Of a DNA stretch of 64,000 bases, positions 6,714 to 16,253 are shown in pieces. The stretch's first letter is position 1, and every line of letters begins with the position of its first letter. The position numbers and the translations under genes were made by a program. The stretch spans positions 1 through 64,000 of the forward strand of contig NZ_BOOH01000037.1 of assembly GCF_016863135.1 (NCBI RefSeq), written 5' to 3'. The notes below the pieces were generated by a model that was not told where the DNA came from, made no database searches, and worked only from the letters and a program-made list of their open reading frames with translations. Source of the DNA: Planobispora longispora (GTDB taxonomy: Bacteria; Actinomycetota; Actinomycetes; Streptosporangiales; Streptosporangiaceae).

Positions 6714-7676
6714 CTACGTGCTGGTCCGGGCCAGGCGGTAGCGCGACGGAGGGATGCCGTACCGGTCGACGAACGCCTGGCGGAGCGCCTCGATGGTGCC
6801 GAAGCCGCAACGGGCCGCGACGGCGCTCATGGGCAGGGTGGTGGAGGTCATGAGGTGGGCGGCGGCCTCGGCACGGGCCCGGCGTACGAATCGGCCCGGG
6901 GGCTGGCCCAGGTGTTTGAGGAACAGCCGGGTCAGGTGGCGCTGGCTCACTCCCGCGCCGTCGGCCAGGGCGGCCAGGGTCAGGTCGGTGTCCAGATGGC
7001 CGGTGATGTGATCGATGACCCGCTTGATCAGGCCGTCCGAGGGCGGCGGGCCCTGGGTGAACATGCTCCTCTGCGCCTGATCGCCGGGCCGCTGCAGGTA
7101 GGTCACCGCTTCACGGGCCACCTCCCGGGCGAGGGCGATGCCGTGATCCTCCTCGATGAAGGCGAGGGCCAGGTCCAGGGCACTGGTGACGCCGCCGGCC
7201 GTGACGACCTCGCCGTCGCGGATGAAGATCGGTCCGGAGTCGACGATGAGCTGCGGATGACGGGTGGCGAGCACGGGCGCGTAGCGCCAGTGGGTGGTGA
7301 CGCGCCGGCCGTCGAGCAGGCCGGTGGCGGCCAGCACGGTTGTGCCCGTGCACACTGATGCGACGCGGCGGCTCTCCCGCGCCAGACGGCGGATGTGGCC
7401 GACGATCACCTGGTTGACGGCCGCCGCCTCATGTCCGATTCCGCCGGCCACCACGAGCGTGTCCAGCGGGCCGGCGACGCGTTCGAGGGCCAGTTGTCCC
7501 TGGAGCGTCAGCCCGCTGGCACAGGTGATGGGCAGGCCCGATGGAGTGGCCAGGAAGACCTCGTAGAGCGGGGCGCCGCCGTGGAGGTTCGCCATTACCA
7601 GGCTTGACGTCACGCAGGCGATGTCCAGCAGCTCCGCAGCGTGGTACCCGACCATGATCACACGCCGTTGGGTCAT
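6714..7676 (-). CDS. GlxA-type AraC family regulator with DJ-1/PfpI domain
   Basis: This 320-residue protein has an N-terminal DJ-1/PfpI-like domain (about 4-175), with the nucleophile-elbow sequence ASVCTGTTVLAATGLL and the THWRYAP segment usual in the GlxA family. The C-terminal AraC helix-turn-helix domain spans about 215-318 (CGFGTIEALRQAFVDRYGIPPSRYR). The ATG at 7676 was chosen over a far longer frame because the first 150 codons of that frame show no domain and cover the divergent gene's promoter. Effector and targets are unknown. It diverges from the small XRE gene at 7797. Confidence 0.85.
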   Translation of the reverse strand: MTQRRVIMVGYHAAELLDIACVTSSLVMANLHGGAPLYEVFLATPSGLPITCASGLTLQGQLALERVAGPLDTLVVAGGIGHEAAAVNQVIVGHIRRLARESRRVASVCTGTTVLAATGLLDGRRVTTHWRYAPVLATRHPQLIVDSGPIFIRDGEVVTAGGVTSALDLALAFIEEDHGIALAREVAREAVTYLQRPGDQAQRSMFTQGPPPSDGLIKRVIDHITGHLDTDLTLAALADGAGVSQRHLTRLFLKHLGQPPGRFVRRARAEAAAHLMTSTTLPMSAVAARCGFGTIEALRQAFVDRYGIPPSRYRLARTST

Positions 7677-7796
7677 GACGCGACCGTATGTCACAAGGAC
7701 GGGGCGGCCAAGTTTCTGGACCTCTCCCGGTGCCGTCCTTGGCGCGGCGCCGGGCCGTCGCAACAGTCGAACCACGACTCGGACGAGGGGAGTGTC

Positions 7797-8072
7797 ATGC
7801 CTACCGGGAGACGAGAGGACGACCGGGACGATCCCGGGACGGAGTACCGAAGCCTGGGGGCGCTCATGCGGGCCTGGCGTGACCGGGCCCTGCTGACCCA
7901 GGAGCAGCTCGCCGACCGGGCGGGCGTCAACGTACGCACCATCCGCAGGCTGGAAGGCAACGCCGTGGGACGCCCCCGGAGTGCGTCGATCCGGTCGCTG
8001 ATCGAGGCATTGGGGCTGGACCCGCGGGAACGGGCGGAGTTCACCGCCGCAGCCGTACGGGGTGACCGGTGA
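7797..8072 (+). CDS. Short XRE-type helix-turn-helix protein
   Basis: This 91-residue protein is mostly one helix-turn-helix: MRAWRDRALLTQEQLADRAG, then VNVRTIRRLEG and SIRSLIEALGLDPRER. The sequence resembles the N-terminal DNA-binding part of long actinomycete regulators that continue into an ATPase domain; here it stops after the HTH. It is either a stand-alone small repressor or a truncated one. GAGGGGAG precedes the ATG at 7797 by five bases. Confidence 0.7.
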   Translation: MPTGRREDDRDDPGTEYRSLGALMRAWRDRALLTQEQLADRAGVNVRTIRRLEGNAVGRPRSASIRSLIEALGLDPRERAEFTAAAVRGDR

Positions 8073-8346
8073 GGCCGGGGCCTTCCTCCAGGAGGAGACG
8101 CGGTGATCCGGTGATGTGCGCTCCATCAGAGGTTCGCGCGCCCTTGAAATGTCCGGTTATTGTCCTGGTCGCCATAGAAGCGCAAGTGCTACCTTTCTCA
8201 CGATAACCGTTCTTGATCGCAGGAAAGAATCGCAGTGTGCCCGGTCGGGTACAAATCGGAAGAACGGGAATTGCCTGGTGCGCGAATCCGGCGGGTGTCG
8301 TCCACGCAAAGATTCAACAGGAAATCACAAGACGGAGAGAGGGAAA
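8073..8346. promoter_or_regulatory. Intergenic region upstream of the secreted cysteine protein
   Basis: This 274-base stretch is less GC-rich than its neighbours. It contains CCGGTTAT near 8153 and ATAACCG near 8203, inverted relative to each other, and a GGAGAGAGG ribosome site at about 8333-8341. I see no gene in it and cannot place the promoter exactly. Confidence 0.3.
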
Positions 8347-8796
8347 ATGAAAAAAACGGCATGGGCTGCCGCGGCCGCCCTGACGACTGGCCTTCTGGCC
8401 AGTGCGGCGCCCTCCGCGGCGACGGCCTCGCCGACGGACAACGAGGTTCACAACACGAGCACGATCGCCGTCGGCGCCGTCCAGGTCTACAGGGAGCCCA
8501 GCTGTGTTTACCGGCAGGGCTGTTACGATGCCCTGATTCCAGCCGGAGGATATTCGGGATGGCGGCACACGGATGCCATCTATTTCGGAGAGAATTATTG
8601 CCTGCGAGTCCGCCCCTGGCTGCCGGGAGGCGGTCTGGGACCCGTGGCAATCACCCGTGAGGGGCCCGGGTACTTCGTATTCTCCGACGCTTATCCTGGT
8701 TTCGACGTAAGGGCGAAGCCGATCGGCGATCCCCTCTGCCGGCGCTCGGCAAAGGCCTCCACGGACGCAGGGGGCTTCGTTCGGGCCGAGCGGTAA
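8347..8796 (+). CDS. Secreted small cysteine-containing protein, unknown function
   Basis: This 149-residue protein begins with a typical signal peptide (MKKTAWAAAAALTTGLL, probable cleavage near SAATA-SPT). The mature part has four cysteines: two in SCVYRQGCYD, one in YCLRVRPW and one in PLCRR, suggesting two disulfides. It contains the aromatic and glycine-rich segments GGYSGWRHTDAIYFGENY and GPGYFVFSDAYPGF. I do not recognise the family. ATG at 8347 follows a strong GGAGAGAGG; the same frame is open back to 8116 but lacks a signal or ribosome site there. Two hairpins follow the gene. Confidence 0.7.
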   Translation: MKKTAWAAAAALTTGLLASAAPSAATASPTDNEVHNTSTIAVGAVQVYREPSCVYRQGCYDALIPAGGYSGWRHTDAIYFGENYCLRVRPWLPGGGLGPVAITREGPGYFVFSDAYPGFDVRAKPIGDPLCRRSAKASTDAGGFVRAER

Positions 8797-8810
8797 CGCT
8801 AAAGGGTCCG

Positions 8811-8888
8811 AAGGCGCTTGTCATGCCGGAAAGCGCCTTTCGCCGGCTGGAGGCCGCTTGTTCCTTAGCCCCGTCGAGGAACAAGCGG
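8811..8888 (+). terminator. Tandem hairpin terminators after the secreted protein
   Basis: Hairpin one pairs AAGGCGCTT (8811-8819) with AAGCGCCTT (8831-8839). Hairpin two pairs CCGCTTGTTCCT (8854-8865) with AGGAACAAGCGG (8877-8888), a perfect 12-bp stem. Confidence 0.65.
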
Positions 8889-9056
8889 AACTGCAGAGGT
8901 GCCGCTCAGTATGGTCAGAAAGCGATGAAGCGACATCCCGCGTAGTGGCGCGGCGTTAAGTGGACGCTTGAGTCTCTCGCAAGTGTCTTCCTGTGCGACA
9001 CGGAGATCACGATGTGGGGTTCAGGGAAGCACCCACTTGATGCAGCATGAGCATGG

Positions 9057-9350
9057 TTATGCATGATGGCGGTGGAGGCGACGCCAGGAGCCGAAGAACC
9101 GTGCGCCCTTGCCGAAGACCACCGGGCCGGCGCGATCCGCCGTCTTTTCCCGGGACGGGCGCTCGGGTCGCAGATGATGATCGTCGGCTGTACTGAACAC
9201 CGAACACTTCACAACCGCATCCGTAAGCTGACCACCCACAGCCCTTCGGCGACCCGCACGACCTCGGCACACAGGAGTGATGATCTTCGGGTCGGTTCCG
9301 GCCGGGACGGTGGCATCCCCGATCCGGTAGGTGATGGCGGTGACGAGCAG
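9057..9350 (-). pseudogene. Degraded macro-domain gene fragment
   Basis: On the minus strand the frame from about 9350 reads ITYRIGDATVPAGTDPKII followed by TPVC. This fits the start of macro-domain (ADP-ribose binding) proteins as I remember them (ITYVxGDATxPxGxGPKIIxHVCND). After the cysteine the match stops. Further along the same frame, VVFGKGARFFG resembles the C-terminal part of RibD/DHFR-like reductases. So this looks like scrambled gene debris, not a working gene. The rest of the 520-base space between 8890 and 9413 shows nothing else. Confidence 0.35.
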
Positions 9351-9413
9351 CCTCCTTCACGCGATGGCGGGCATGCTGGCATCAGCAGGCCCGCCCGCCG
9401 GCGTTTTCAGGGA

Positions 9414-11501
9414 CTACAGGAACGCCTCGACCATGTCGGCGAACTCCTCCGGAGTGACGATCCGTACGCCCAGATCCTCGGCCTTGGCCCGCTTGGAGCC
9501 GGCCTTCTCGCCGGCGACCAGCAGCGCGGTCTTGGCCGAGACGCTGCCCGACGCCTTGCCGCCGGCGCGTTCGATCAGCTCGTTGACCTGGTTGCGGCTC
9601 AGATCCGCCAGCGGGCCGGTCATCGTCCCGGTGGCCACCACCGACATGCCCGCCAGCGGCGGCCCGGCGACGGGCTGCCCGTCCTCGGCGGTCGCGACCG
9701 TGACGGTGACGCCGGGCTCGGTCATGTTGACGCCCGCCTTGATCAGCTTGTCGATCAGCGGGGCGAGCTCGGCCAGCTCGGCGACCACCACCGGAGCCTT
9801 CTCCGGGCCGATGCCCTCCACCTGCTGCAGCTCCTCGGCGGTGGCGGCGAGGACGGCCTCCATGCCGCCGAAGTGACGGGCGATGCGGCGGCTCATGGAC
9901 CGCCCGGTCCCGCGCACGCCCAGCGCGCAGAACACCCGGCTCAGCGGCCGGGTCTTGGCCGTCTCGAGGGCGGCCAGCAGCTTGTCGGTGCTGAGCTCGC
10001 CCATGCGCTCCAGGCTGAGGATCTGTTCGCGGGTCAGGAAGAACAGGTCGGCGAAGTCGGCGATGAACCCCGCCTCCAGCAGCTGGACGATGCGGGATTC
10101 GGCCAGGGTCTCGACGTCGAGCTGGTCACGGCCGACGGCGTAGGTGATGGAGGCCAGCGCCCGGCAGGTCCGCCCGCGCACGCAGCGCCACCGCTCCTGG
10201 ACGGTGTCGATCGCGTCGCCGCAGTTCGGGCATGCCTCGGGGAAGACGATCGGCTGCTCGTCTCCCGTGCGCAGGTGCACCACCGGCGCCTCCACGCGCG
10301 GGATGACGTCGCCGGCCTTGTAGACGGTGACCGAGTCGCCGAGCATCAGGCCGCGGCGGGTGATGTCGGCCGGGTTGTGCAGCGTGGCGTAGGTGACGGT
10401 GCTGCCGTCGATCTCGACCGGCTCCAGCACCGCGCGCGGGGCGATGACGCCGGTGCGGCCCACCGCCCACTCCACGCCGACGAGCTTGGTGATCTTCTCG
10501 ACGGCCGGGAGCTTGTAGGCGACGGCCCAGCGCGGCGCCCGGCTGCCCACCCCGGCCTGAGCCTGGTCGGCCGCGAGGTCGGCCTTGACGACGATGCCGT
10601 CGATGCCGAACGGCAGCGTGGCGCGGGCGGCGGCGATCTGCTCGATGCGGGCCTGGATCTGCCCGACTTCGGTGACGGCGACGCCGGCGACCGGCGTGGT
10701 GGCGGCGGTGCCCACGCCCCAGGCGGCGACCAGGTCCATGATCTGGCTGTGCGGCAGCTCGCGCAGCCGCCCGGCCAGTTCGGAGCCGTCGCCGGGAGGC
10801 AGCGGCAGCGCCCCGTAGCCGAAGAACGTCAGCTCGCAGACGTATGGCCGGTCCTGGGCCCGCAGGGTGCCGGCGGCGGCGCTGCGCGCGTTGGCGAACG
10901 TGGTGCCGTCGTGCGCGGTGCGCTTGGCGCAGGCCGCCTCGAACTGCGCGGCCGTCATCATGACCTCGCCGCGGATCTCCACCGTGACCGGCTCGGTCAA
11001 CCGGCCGGGCAGGCCGACGATCGTGCCGATCGCGTGGCTGACGTCCTCGCCGGCGGCGCCGTCCCCGCGGGTGACCAGCTGGGTCAGGCGGCCGTTCCGG
11101 TAGCGGGCCGAGATCGCCAGGCCGTCCAGCTTGGGCTCCACGCTCCAAGCGGTGACGGGCCGGCCCAGGCGGCGCTCCAGCCCGGCGACCCACCGGGTCA
11201 GATCCTCGGCCGAGAAGACGTTGTCCAGGCTGAGCATCGGCACCGTGTGCGGGACGTCGCCGTCGACCGCGCCGCCGGCGACCTTGCCCGTGGGCGAGCC
11301 GGGCAGCGCCTGGCCGGGATGCGCCGCCTCGTAGGCCTCGATGCCGCGCACCAGCCGGTCGTAGGCGTCGTCGTCCAGCGGGGAGGTGCCGTCGCCGTAG
11401 TAGGCGGCCGCGGCGTCGACCGCGAGCTGCACGGCTTCGGCGTAGGCGGCCTGGTCGGCCAGGACGGTGAGGGGAGCGGGGGCGGCGGGCGCGTCGTTCA
11501 T
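9414..11501 (-). CDS. ligA: NAD-dependent DNA ligase LigA
   Basis: This 695-residue protein is a full-length bacterial ligase that seals nicks using NAD. The adenylated lysine is in EPKLDG (K124). It has the NTase motifs ([27 protein letters not shown]), the OB domain, a zinc finger (CPNC then C-x5-C), helix-hairpin-helix repeats and a C-terminal BRCT domain ending [17 protein letters not shown] at 11501 with an upstream GGAGAGA was preferred to the open frame reaching 11624. The gene stands alone between gene debris and an ABC operon, not in a replication or tRNA-modification neighbourhood. It may therefore be an extra copy rather than the housekeeping one; the rest of the genome would decide. 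Confidence 0.93.
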   Translation of the reverse strand: MNDAPAAPAPLTVLADQAAYAEAVQLAVDAAAAYYGDGTSPLDDDAYDRLVRGIEAYEAAHPGQALPGSPTGKVAGGAVDGDVPHTVPMLSLDNVFSAEDLTRWVAGLERRLGRPVTAWSVEPKLDGLAISARYRNGRLTQLVTRGDGAAGEDVSHAIGTIVGLPGRLTEPVTVEIRGEVMMTAAQFEAACAKRTAHDGTTFANARSAAAGTLRAQDRPYVCELTFFGYGALPLPPGDGSELAGRLRELPHSQIMDLVAAWGVGTAATTPVAGVAVTEVGQIQARIEQIAAARATLPFGIDGIVVKADLAADQAQAGVGSRAPRWAVAYKLPAVEKITKLVGVEWAVGRTGVIAPRAVLEPVEIDGSTVTYATLHNPADITRRGLMLGDSVTVYKAGDVIPRVEAPVVHLRTGDEQPIVFPEACPNCGDAIDTVQERWRCVRGRTCRALASITYAVGRDQLDVETLAESRIVQLLEAGFIADFADLFFLTREQILSLERMGELSTDKLLAALETAKTRPLSRVFCALGVRGTGRSMSRRIARHFGGMEAVLAATAEELQQVEGIGPEKAPVVVAELAELAPLIDKLIKAGVNMTEPGVTVTVATAEDGQPVAGPPLAGMSVVATGTMTGPLADLSRNQVNELIERAGGKASGSVSAKTALLVAGEKAGSKRAKAEDLGVRIVTPEEFADMVEAFL

Positions 11502-12042
11502 GGGTCCATTCTCTCCGGGGAGACTGACATTCTCGGGTGCGGAAAGGCGGGGTGAGCTGGGAATCGTCGTAAGTGCAGCCGGATGGGCACCCTGCTGGAC
11601 GTGAGCATTCACGCAGATCTCCAAAGAAGAGGGCCGGCGCCGGCTTTCCAGCGCCGCGGCCGTCTGGGCGCGCAGGTTCCGTGGTAGGCCTCAAGCAGGC
11701 GCCGGACCCGGTGCTGCGGCGCCGGGCCGGCATCCCCCTCGGCCTGCCGAGCTCCACCAGGTCGTGGGTGCACCTCAGGGGTTTCCGGTACCGGGTCAAC
11801 ACAGCAGAACCTGCCCTGACCAGCCGGGATGCGCTCAACCTCCTGGTGGGCTGGGACTTACCGAGATCTTCGCCCGTCTGGACGGAGACTCTCGGCTGAT
11901 GTCAGATTGCGAGGACGTCGTGACACCCATCTATCTGTCTCCGGACAACTCCTCGTCGGCCAGCACGCCCTCCCACGGGATGCCGTGCGCGTCCGGAGCC
12001 CAGAACGTGCCCGGCGCCAGACCGCCGGCTCCGGTCACGGCA
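11502..12042. other. 541-base intergenic region without a convincing gene
   Basis: It contains the ligA leader on the minus strand. On the plus strand near 11760-11840 a short stretch reads VHLRGFRYRVNTAEPALTSR, which faintly resembles the start of Vsr-type patch-repair endonucleases. It is too short to call. I see no RNA gene here. Confidence 0.3.
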
Positions 12043-14541
12043 TCAGGTTGGGCGACGATTGAGCGGCGGCGGGGCGTTGCGCATGAGCGCTCCGGCCAGC
12101 ACCATCGCCAGCAACGGCAGCCCCACCACGACACCGAGCACGAAGAGCCAGGGAATCGCGATCGTGACCGAACCGGCTCGTTCCGTCAGCGACCAGGTCA
12201 GCGCGATCCCGGCCACGGTCCCCGTCACCGCCCCGGTCAGCACACCGATGCCGGAGATGTAGCCCGCCTGCCCGGCGAGCAGCAAGCGTCGTACACGCGG
12301 ACTCCCACCGATGGCGTGTACGGTGGCCAGGTCCGGCCGGGAGTCGGCCGCGGCCAGACGTGTGGCGATGAACGTGCCGCTGACCACGAAGAAGAAGGCC
12401 ACGCCGAACAGCGCCCACAACTGAGGCGTCATGTAGTTGCGATAACCCGCCTCGTAGTAGCTACTCGCGCCGCTGGGCAGCATGAGCATCTCGTCACGCG
12501 GCGTATAACGGGTGTAGAGGCGCCGCTCCCAGGTCTTCAGACCGAGCTTCTTCGCCGCGGTGAAGGGCACGACGGCGCCGGCCTGCTTGGGTTGGGAGGG
12601 AGCCACGAAGACCGCGGGGGCGTCGGCGGGGAACCCCGTCATCTCCGCGGAGATCCGTACTTTGCCGTCGCGAACCAGCCCAGGCTCGAAGACCACCACC
12701 TTGCCCGCGGCGAAGGCGGCGGTGGCAGCGGGGTCGTCGCGGCCGAGAAGGAAGCGCAGCAGCCGCTCGTCGCCGACGGGTATCCCGTAATCGCCTCCAG
12801 GTCGTTCGCACATGGGCCCGCACCGGCCGCCCTGACGCGGGAGCATCAGGATGGAGTTCTCTTCGCTTCCCGGCTCCCTGATCTCGTGCGCCTCGATGAA
12901 CGTGGCGCCCGGAAGCGTCACGACGGCCTTCGCCTTGATCTCGGCCCACTCCCGAGTGGTCGGCACCTCACCGCTGATCATGAGGGTGCCCAGCGGCTGG
13001 ATCGGCACATAGCGATCGCGATTGTCGACGTAGTTGCTGTAGTAGCCGATGCCGAAGGCCATCACCGCCGCGGTGACCGCCATCACCGCCGCGGCGGCGG
13101 AAGCCGTACGGCCACGGTGGCGGGAGGCGTCACGGACCGCGAGACGGAACGGGAGCGGCAGGCGGCTGGCGAGCCGCCCGCAACGCGCCACCAGCCAGGG
13201 CATGAGGGCGACCAGGCCCACCACCACCAGCGTCATCGCGGCGAGGATCCACATCTCCTCCGACGCGTGGGCCGCGAAGGTCGCGGCCAGGCCGGCCACG
13301 ATCAGGGCGAGACCGAGAAGAGGTCTGCCTGTGCGAATACGGACGTCCGGCGCTCGCCCGGCGAGGACGGCGGTCGTGCTCTGCCGGGCAGCCTGGGCCG
13401 CGGGGACGAGCGCGGCGACGAGGCCGCTGATCACAGAGAGCAGCATTACCGGCAGCACGACCACCCACTGGGTGTCCGGCGGGCCGATGCGGGAGCCGAA
13501 GCGGCTGAGAACGTACGCGGCCGCCACGCCGCCCCCGAGTCCGAGTGCCGCGCCGGCCACTGCCGCCAACCCGCCCAGGACCAGGCCGTCCGTGGCCACT
13601 ATCGTTCGTAGATGGCGCGACGATCCGCCCTGTGCCGAGATCATCGCGAGCTCCGTGCGCCGGCGTCGCAGGCTGACGGCGAAGGCAGGACCGGCGAGCA
13701 CGGCAGTCTCGAGCACGATCATGAGGAGCAGGGCGCCGAATCCGGCGACCATGGCGGCGGGAACGGCGAAGCCGTAGCTGAACATTGCCAGGGCGTCTTC
13801 GCGCGGATCCAGCGAGCCCCTCTCCTGAAGCAACGCGCGCGATTTCACGTGGATGCCCTTGCGAATCAGCCGGTCGACGTCGTCCCGTAGGAGTGGCTCC
13901 GGCATGTCCACCAGCCAGCCACCCCCGGACAGGCCGTTCCGGGCGTCCTCGCCGAACAGGGTCCCTGGCAGGCTGACGAGCTCGTCGCCCATCGGCTGGT
14001 TGGGGTTCTCGACCACTCCCACCACCTTGACGGACCGGTTCCGCTGGGGCAGCTGGAGCGTGGTGCCCATGCGCCGCATCGGTGGCGAAACCACCACCTC
14101 ACCGGCGGCGGCGGGCAGCCGTCCCTCCACCAGGCGGCGCATTCCGGAGGAGACGGGGTCGCGCAGGTCCACCTCCATGCCCGGATACCTCGCCCGGTCC
14201 TCCAGCATCACGCTCTCTTCCCGATGGGGCACCAGTCTTGCGCCGGGGAACAGCGGCTGCAGCTCCCCAGCGGTCCAGGTATGGCCCTTCCCACTCATGG
14301 AGAACCGTCCGTCTCCCATGTCATGGACCTCGGGATTGATCAGGCCGAAGGCCTCCACGTAGGCGTCGGCGGCGCCCATCGAGGTAGTGAGCCCCTCACG
14401 CTCCGAGACCGCCATCGTCGACAGGGCGGTGACCACGCCCGTGATCGCCAGCACCGGCAGCGCGATCATGGCCACGATGAGCGCGCTGCGCCCCTTGGAC
14501 CTCCGCGCCGCGCGCCACGACAGCCGCAGGAGCGCCCTCAT
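12043..14541 (-). CDS. FtsX/MacB-type ABC transporter permease
   Basis: This 832-residue permease starts MRALLRLSWRAARRSKGRSAL, the usual cytoplasmic N-terminus before the first membrane helix (about 20-45). It has a large extracellular domain (about 46-255), a block of helices (about 257-420), further helices with a second extracellular domain (about 440-690) and a closing group of three helices (about 700-825). This duplicated FtsX layout is common in actinomycete ABC systems that act on envelope molecules or antibiotics. It overlaps the ATPase gene by four bases. Substrate unknown; drug or peptide resistance is likely given PadR control. Confidence 0.85.
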   Translation of the reverse strand: MRALLRLSWRAARRSKGRSALIVAMIALPVLAITGVVTALSTMAVSEREGLTTSMGAADAYVEAFGLINPEVHDMGDGRFSMSGKGHTWTAGELQPLFPGARLVPHREESVMLEDRARYPGMEVDLRDPVSSGMRRLVEGRLPAAAGEVVVSPPMRRMGTTLQLPQRNRSVKVVGVVENPNQPMGDELVSLPGTLFGEDARNGLSGGGWLVDMPEPLLRDDVDRLIRKGIHVKSRALLQERGSLDPREDALAMFSYGFAVPAAMVAGFGALLLMIVLETAVLAGPAFAVSLRRRRTELAMISAQGGSSRHLRTIVATDGLVLGGLAAVAGAALGLGGGVAAAYVLSRFGSRIGPPDTQWVVVLPVMLLSVISGLVAALVPAAQAARQSTTAVLAGRAPDVRIRTGRPLLGLALIVAGLAATFAAHASEEMWILAAMTLVVVGLVALMPWLVARCGRLASRLPLPFRLAVRDASRHRGRTASAAAAVMAVTAAVMAFGIGYYSNYVDNRDRYVPIQPLGTLMISGEVPTTREWAEIKAKAVVTLPGATFIEAHEIREPGSEENSILMLPRQGGRCGPMCERPGGDYGIPVGDERLLRFLLGRDDPAATAAFAAGKVVVFEPGLVRDGKVRISAEMTGFPADAPAVFVAPSQPKQAGAVVPFTAAKKLGLKTWERRLYTRYTPRDEMLMLPSGASSYYEAGYRNYMTPQLWALFGVAFFFVVSGTFIATRLAAADSRPDLATVHAIGGSPRVRRLLLAGQAGYISGIGVLTGAVTGTVAGIALTWSLTERAGSVTIAIPWLFVLGVVVGLPLLAMVLAGALMRNAPPPLNRRPT

Positions 14542-15212
14542 CGGACCTGCTCCAGCAAGGAGGAGTCCACGATCTCGCCGTCCCTCAGGTAGACCACCCG
14601 GTCGGCCCAGGCGGCGTATCGCGACTCGTGCGTCACGAGCAGGACTGCGGCGCCCGCGTCGGCGCGCCCCCGCAGCACGTGAAGGATCTCATCGCTCACG
14701 TGGGTGTCGAGCGCGCCGGTCGGCTCGTCGGCGAGCACCAGCCGCCTGTCACCCACCAGCGCCCGCGCGATCGCCACCCGCTGGCGCTGGCCACCCGACA
14801 TCTCATCGGGGAAGCGGTCGGCCAGGTTGGCCACCCCCACCTCCTCCATGACCGCCAGTGACTCCGCTCGCGCCCGCCGGGTGCGCACACCGTCGAGCTC
14901 GCGCGGCAGCATCACGTTCTCGGCGGCGGTCAGCGAGGGGATGAGGTTGAGGTCCTGGAACACATACCCCACGGCTCGGCGGCGGAGGGCAGGGAGATCC
15001 CGGACCTGGGCTAAGTCGGCGCCGTCGACCGTCACCGTCCCCGACGTGGGCAGGTCCAGGCCACCGGCCACGTTCAGCAGCGTCGACTTGCCCGACGCCG
15101 ACGGCCCCATGACCGCGACCAGCTCGCCTTCGGCGACCTCCAAGCTCACCCTTTTGAGCGCGTGGACCTCGCCGTAGTGGCGGCTCACCTGCGCCAGCCG
15201 TACGAAACTCAT
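14538..15212 (-). CDS. ABC transporter ATP-binding protein (LolD/MacB type)
   Basis: This 224-residue ATPase has Walker A GPSASGKST (about 36-44), Q-loop FQDLNLIPSL, signature MSGGQRQRVAIARAL (about 138-152), Walker B RLVLADEPTGALD and the H-loop in LLVTHESRY. The ADEPTGALD ending is typical of LolD/MacB-type partners of FtsX permeases. It starts three bases after the PadR gene stops and overlaps the permease by four bases. Confidence 0.92.
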   Translation of the reverse strand: MSFVRLAQVSRHYGEVHALKRVSLEVAEGELVAVMGPSASGKSTLLNVAGGLDLPTSGTVTVDGADLAQVRDLPALRRRAVGYVFQDLNLIPSLTAAENVMLPRELDGVRTRRARAESLAVMEEVGVANLADRFPDEMSGGQRQRVAIARALVGDRRLVLADEPTGALDTHVSDEILHVLRGRADAGAAVLLVTHESRYAAWADRVVYLRDGEIVDSSLLEQVR

Positions 15213-15215
15213 GTT

Positions 15216-15719
15216 TCAGCTCTCCCTGAGTACGGCTTCGCAGTGGTCCAGCCACCGCTGCTCGGCCTCGGCCTGAAAGATCATCGAATCGAGCACCAGC
15301 CGCTGTGCCGGCCCGTCGAGGGCGGCGCGCTTCGCCCGCGTGAGCTCCTGCATCGTGCGCATCGTGGCGGCGCGCTGGGCCTGGATCACCTGGTGCGCGT
15401 TGGGATGGGTGGTGATGGCCAGCGCCAGTTTGATCACCAGCTCGTCCCGTGGCCGGTCGGACTGGGCGACGGGGGTGCTGAACCATCGCTCCATCTCGGC
15501 CCGACCGGCCTCGGTGATCCGATAGGCGACGCGGCCGTGCTCATCCGCCTCGCCCTGCTCCACCAGGCCGTCTCGCTCCATACGGGTCAGGGTCGTGTAG
15601 ACCTGGCCGATGTTGAGCGGCCACGTCGCCCCCGTGGACGACTCGAACTCCGCCCGCAGCTGATAACCGTGGCGTGGGCCCCGGCTGAGCAAAGCGAGCA
15701 GACCGTGCCTGACGGACAT
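15216..15719 (-). CDS. PadR family transcriptional regulator
   Basis: This 167-residue protein begins MSVRHGLLALLSRGPRHGYQ and contains the PadR winged helix (NIGQVYTTLTRMERDGLVEQ), then a C-terminal helical domain (about 95-165). It is first in an operon with the ABC ATPase and permease, the usual arrangement where PadR represses an efflux system until a drug binds. A perfect palindrome lies immediately upstream. Confidence 0.9.
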   Translation of the reverse strand: MSVRHGLLALLSRGPRHGYQLRAEFESSTGATWPLNIGQVYTTLTRMERDGLVEQGEADEHGRVAYRITEAGRAEMERWFSTPVAQSDRPRDELVIKLALAITTHPNAHQVIQAQRAATMRTMQELTRAKRAALDGPAQRLVLDSMIFQAEAEQRWLDHCEAVLRES

Positions 15720-15727
15720 AGTTACTC

Positions 15728-15739
15728 AGTATGCATACT
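15728..15739. promoter_or_regulatory. Palindromic PadR operator candidate
   Basis: AGTATGCATACT is a perfect 12-bp palindrome starting nine bases upstream of the PadR ATG. Its place in the promoter suggests autoregulation of the PadR-ABC operon. Confidence 0.5.
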
Positions 15740-15812
15740 CCGTATAGGGCGGCAATGGCTTCCGAGGCAGATGTCAGTAACCGCTCTCGGCGGAGAGGCG
15801 GGCCTGCTTATT

Positions 15813-15826
15813 TAGATATATATCTA
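15813..15826. promoter_or_regulatory. AT-rich ArsR-like operator palindrome
   Basis: TAGATATATATCTA is a perfect 14-bp palindrome followed by a further TTTAGATG half-site. AT-rich sites of this kind lie before arsenic genes in actinomycetes. It stands 35 bases before an ArsM-like start. Confidence 0.5.
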
Positions 15827-15860
15827 TTTAGATGGGAGCCTCGTCGCCGAAGAGGCTGTC

Positions 15861-15983
15861 ATGATCCAGCCGAACGATCTTCGCGAACAGGTCCACATCC
15901 ACTACGCCGCCGTCGCCGCCAACGAGCCGAGCGGCTGCTGCTCACCCGCGTCCGGCTGCGGCCCCACCGGCACCACCGGCTGA
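15861..15983 (+). pseudogene. N-terminal fragment of arsenite methyltransferase ArsM
   Basis: A 40-codon frame reads MIQPNDLREQVHIHYAAVA, then cysteine-rich GCCSPASGCG, then a stop. The REQV-x4-YAAVA pattern followed by a CCS cluster is how many ArsM proteins begin. The methyltransferase domain is missing. From 15984 to 16253 I see no intact gene; a minus-strand frame with a charged coiled-coil look (about 15902-16105) is unconvincing. The operator-like palindrome upstream suggests a lost arsenic operon. Confidence 0.5.
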
Positions 15984-16253
15984 TCGTCGTCATCCAGGCG
16001 CACCGCACCGACCTCATCGGGCGCCGCGCCGGCCAGCGCGGCCTCCAGCTCCGCCAAGGCGGCGTGCAGCTCCTCCTCGCCCTGGGTCAGGACCTCGGGA
16101 ACCAAGCGATTCCACCATCCGTTCGGCCTCCTCCTGAAGTAGTAACCGGGCCGTGGCGCTCAGGGATGGGCGGGGGATCACCCCGATCCGCCGCGGATCC
16201 GTCTTCCGCGATCTTTCATGGGCACCCGTTCCACCCTTCCGGAAGGAATCCCC

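Noticed and set aside
9063-11555. 830-codon plus-strand frame opposite ligA
   Set aside because: Antisense of a clear ligase; repeated G/D/R composition typical of shadow frames.
11640-11780. Possible tRNA-like fold in the ligA upstream region
   Set aside because: No T-loop consensus or acceptor stem could be found.
11573-11899. Plus-strand frame with a faint Vsr-endonuclease-like string
   Set aside because: Only about 20 residues look similar; no catalytic residues or ribosome site.
15902-16105. Minus-strand charged coiled-coil-like frame
   Set aside because: Starts with TTG without a ribosome site and overlaps the ArsM stub; composition alone is not enough.
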